Source: Calditrichota bacterium | GTDB lineage: Bacteria > Calditrichota > Calditrichia > RBG-13-44-9 > J042 | DNA length: 64,000 bases | NCBI GenBank assembly: GCA_013150955.1 | Contig: JAADJD010000020.1 | Span: 124,001-188,000 of the forward strand | Reading direction: 5' to 3' | Part shown: piece by piece, positions 62,938 through 64,000 of the stretch | Position numbering within the stretch: position 1 is the stretch's first letter | Layout: the number at the start of each line of letters is the position of its first letter | The notes under the pieces: generated by a model | Database searches by the model: none | What the model was told of the DNA's origin: nothing | Seen by the model: only the letters and a program-made list of their open reading frames with translations | Made by a program: the position numbers and the translations under genes

Positions 62938-64000
62938 ATGATTTTTGTGGAGAGGAAGCTGTTCTTGCCAGGGGGATTTTATGCGCTTCTGATGACCTTT
63001 CTCTGGTTATTCGCGACCGGAAACAATCTGGCGGAAGAAAAAGACCTGTTTAAAGGACGGCGGTATGCCGTCGCTGTTCGAACCAACCCACCTCCCAAAA
63101 TCGATGGATACGTTGATCCGCTCTGGCTAAAAGCGCCTGCGCAAACGGATTTCATTCAACGCTTTCCCAATCAGGGCGAAAAAGCCATTGCCGATACCCG
63201 ATTTTACATCATGTATGATGACCACAATTTGTATTTGCTCTTCATTATGATTGATCCAGAACCGGAAAAGATTCCGGCCCGGTTGGTGGAGCGTGATTAC
63301 ATGTTTTATCCAGACGATAGCATCAATTTTTATCTGGACACCTTTAACGATAATCAGCGGGCTTATTATTTTTCCACCAATCCCCTGGGAGTGGAACAGG
63401 ATGGCCTCATCAGCGAGAATGGGAATAAGGTGGATATGTCCTGGGATTGTGTTTTTCATGTGGCGGCACGTCGCAATAAATATGGATGGGTCGCCGAATT
63501 TGCCATCCCATTTAAATCACTGCGGTTTGACAATTCAAAAAAGTATCAGGTGTGGGGATTTAACGTCTGGCGCATTCGAAAAATTAATCGGGAAATTTCT
63601 TACTGGAGTCTGGTCGACCAAAATTACAAGATGTTTCGTCTGGACAAGGGAGGCGTACTCATCGGTATTGATCAAAAGGTCAGTTCCGGGAATCACCTGG
63701 ATTTTCTCCCGTTTGCCACGCTGCAGTTACAGACCCGGGGTGGAATGGATGAATGGATTTACAAGGGGGGATTGGATCTGCGCTACGGGATCACCTCGGA
63801 TGTGACGCTGAACCTGACCCTGAATCCCGATTTCGGTCAGGTGGAAATCGATGAGGAACAGATTAATCTGGATAAACGCTATGAGCTGTATTTACAGGAG
63901 AAACGTCCATTCTTCCTGGAGAATACCAATTTATTCCAGCTGCCCATTCAAACGTTTTATTCCCGGCGCATCGGTGCACGATCCGATATTAAAGGGGGGC
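62938..64000 (+). CDS. DUF5916 outer-membrane protein with CBM9-like N-terminal domain (3' truncated)
   Basis: An open frame of 354 codons that continues past the right edge. After a hydrophobic signal (GFYALLMTFLWLFATGNNLA) residues ~45-215 match a carbohydrate-binding module 9-like domain: PPPKIDGYVDPLWLKAPA at the start, YDDHNLYLLFIMIDPEP, DDSINFYLDTFNDNQRAYYF and FAIPFKSLRF. From ~residue 240 the DUF5916 barrel begins; LNLTLNPDFGQVEIDEEQINL and EKRPFFLENTNLFQLPI...FYSRRIG are its hallmarks. Such proteins are predicted to sit in the outer membrane. Their substrate is not established. The ATG at 62938 has only a weak GAGG ribosome site at 62931. Confidence 0.85.
   Translation, partial: MIFVERKLFLPGGFYALLMTFLWLFATGNNLAEEKDLFKGRRYAVAVRTNPPPKIDGYVDPLWLKAPAQTDFIQRFPNQGEKAIADTRFYIMYDDHNLYLLFIMIDPEPEKIPARLVERDYMFYPDDSINFYLDTFNDNQRAYYFSTNPLGVEQDGLISENGNKVDMSWDCVFHVAARRNKYGWVAEFAIPFKSLRFDNSKKYQVWGFNVWRIRKINREISYWSLVDQNYKMFRLDKGGVLIGIDQKVSSGNHLDFLPFATLQLQTRGGMDEWIYKGGLDLRYGITSDVTLNLTLNPDFGQVEIDEEQINLDKRYELYLQEKRPFFLENTNLFQLPIQTFYSRRIGARSDIKGG

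Overview
The window is a 64-kb stretch of bacterial chromosome, about half G+C by eye, from a Gram-negative member of the FCB group. The best match by gene style is Calditrichota or a relative (KSB1, Marinimicrobia). Many secreted proteins end in a FlgD/Ig-like sorting domain with an NYPNPFNP motif. There are several PorV/PorQ-type barrels, a PorD (DUF4835) protein, TonB-dependent receptors including a SusC/SusD pair, and CarboxypepD_reg-like and DUF5916 proteins. The lineage is inferred from these families; no rRNA or tRNA gene was seen.

Layout. 1-8.6 kb holds housekeeping and lipid genes: the end of an S9 peptidase, a FabI/FabL-type reductase overlapping a HAD nucleotidase-like gene, a 40-residue basic protein, a fadI-fadJ beta-oxidation pair and an NHL propeller. 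9-20 kb is an envelope/glycan region: a secreted lectin-fold protein, a TonB receptor, a 1008-aa secreted protein, a PorV-like barrel and a GH31 glucosidase. 20.4-44.1 kb is one uninterrupted + strand run of 16 genes, often overlapping by 4 nt. It encodes envelope lipoproteins, a complete Opp/Dpp-type ABC transporter (binding protein, two permeases, two ATPases), TPR and propeller proteins, a sorting-domain protein, an outer-membrane barrel, a secreted caspase-fold (C14) protein and a DUF4384 protein. This is the best candidate here for an undescribed system. A terminator separates it from a convergent susC-susD pair. 49-56.7 kb holds queF-yhhQ, sucA-sucB and a second S9 peptidase. 57-64 kb holds an anchored GyrI-like protein, porD, an AT-rich AAA ATPase/Toprim-like pair (candidate defence module), a YchF-like GTPase with an altered G3 motif, a zinc ribbon and the start of a DUF5916 protein.

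Seven intergenic gaps carry copies of one palindromic element of about 170 bp (AACCCAGATTATGC...GCATTATTTGGGTT ends, CACGAATTACACGAAT arms). Three loci are nested. At one of them, removing the inner copy plus 5 flanking bases restores the outer copy, so the family behaves like a MITE.

Working together: the T9SS parts (PorD, PorV-like barrels, sorting-domain cargo) suggest that many of these products are exported to the cell surface. The TonB/SusCD/GH31 genes point to use of glycans or peptides. fadI-fadJ and sucA-sucB feed central metabolism.
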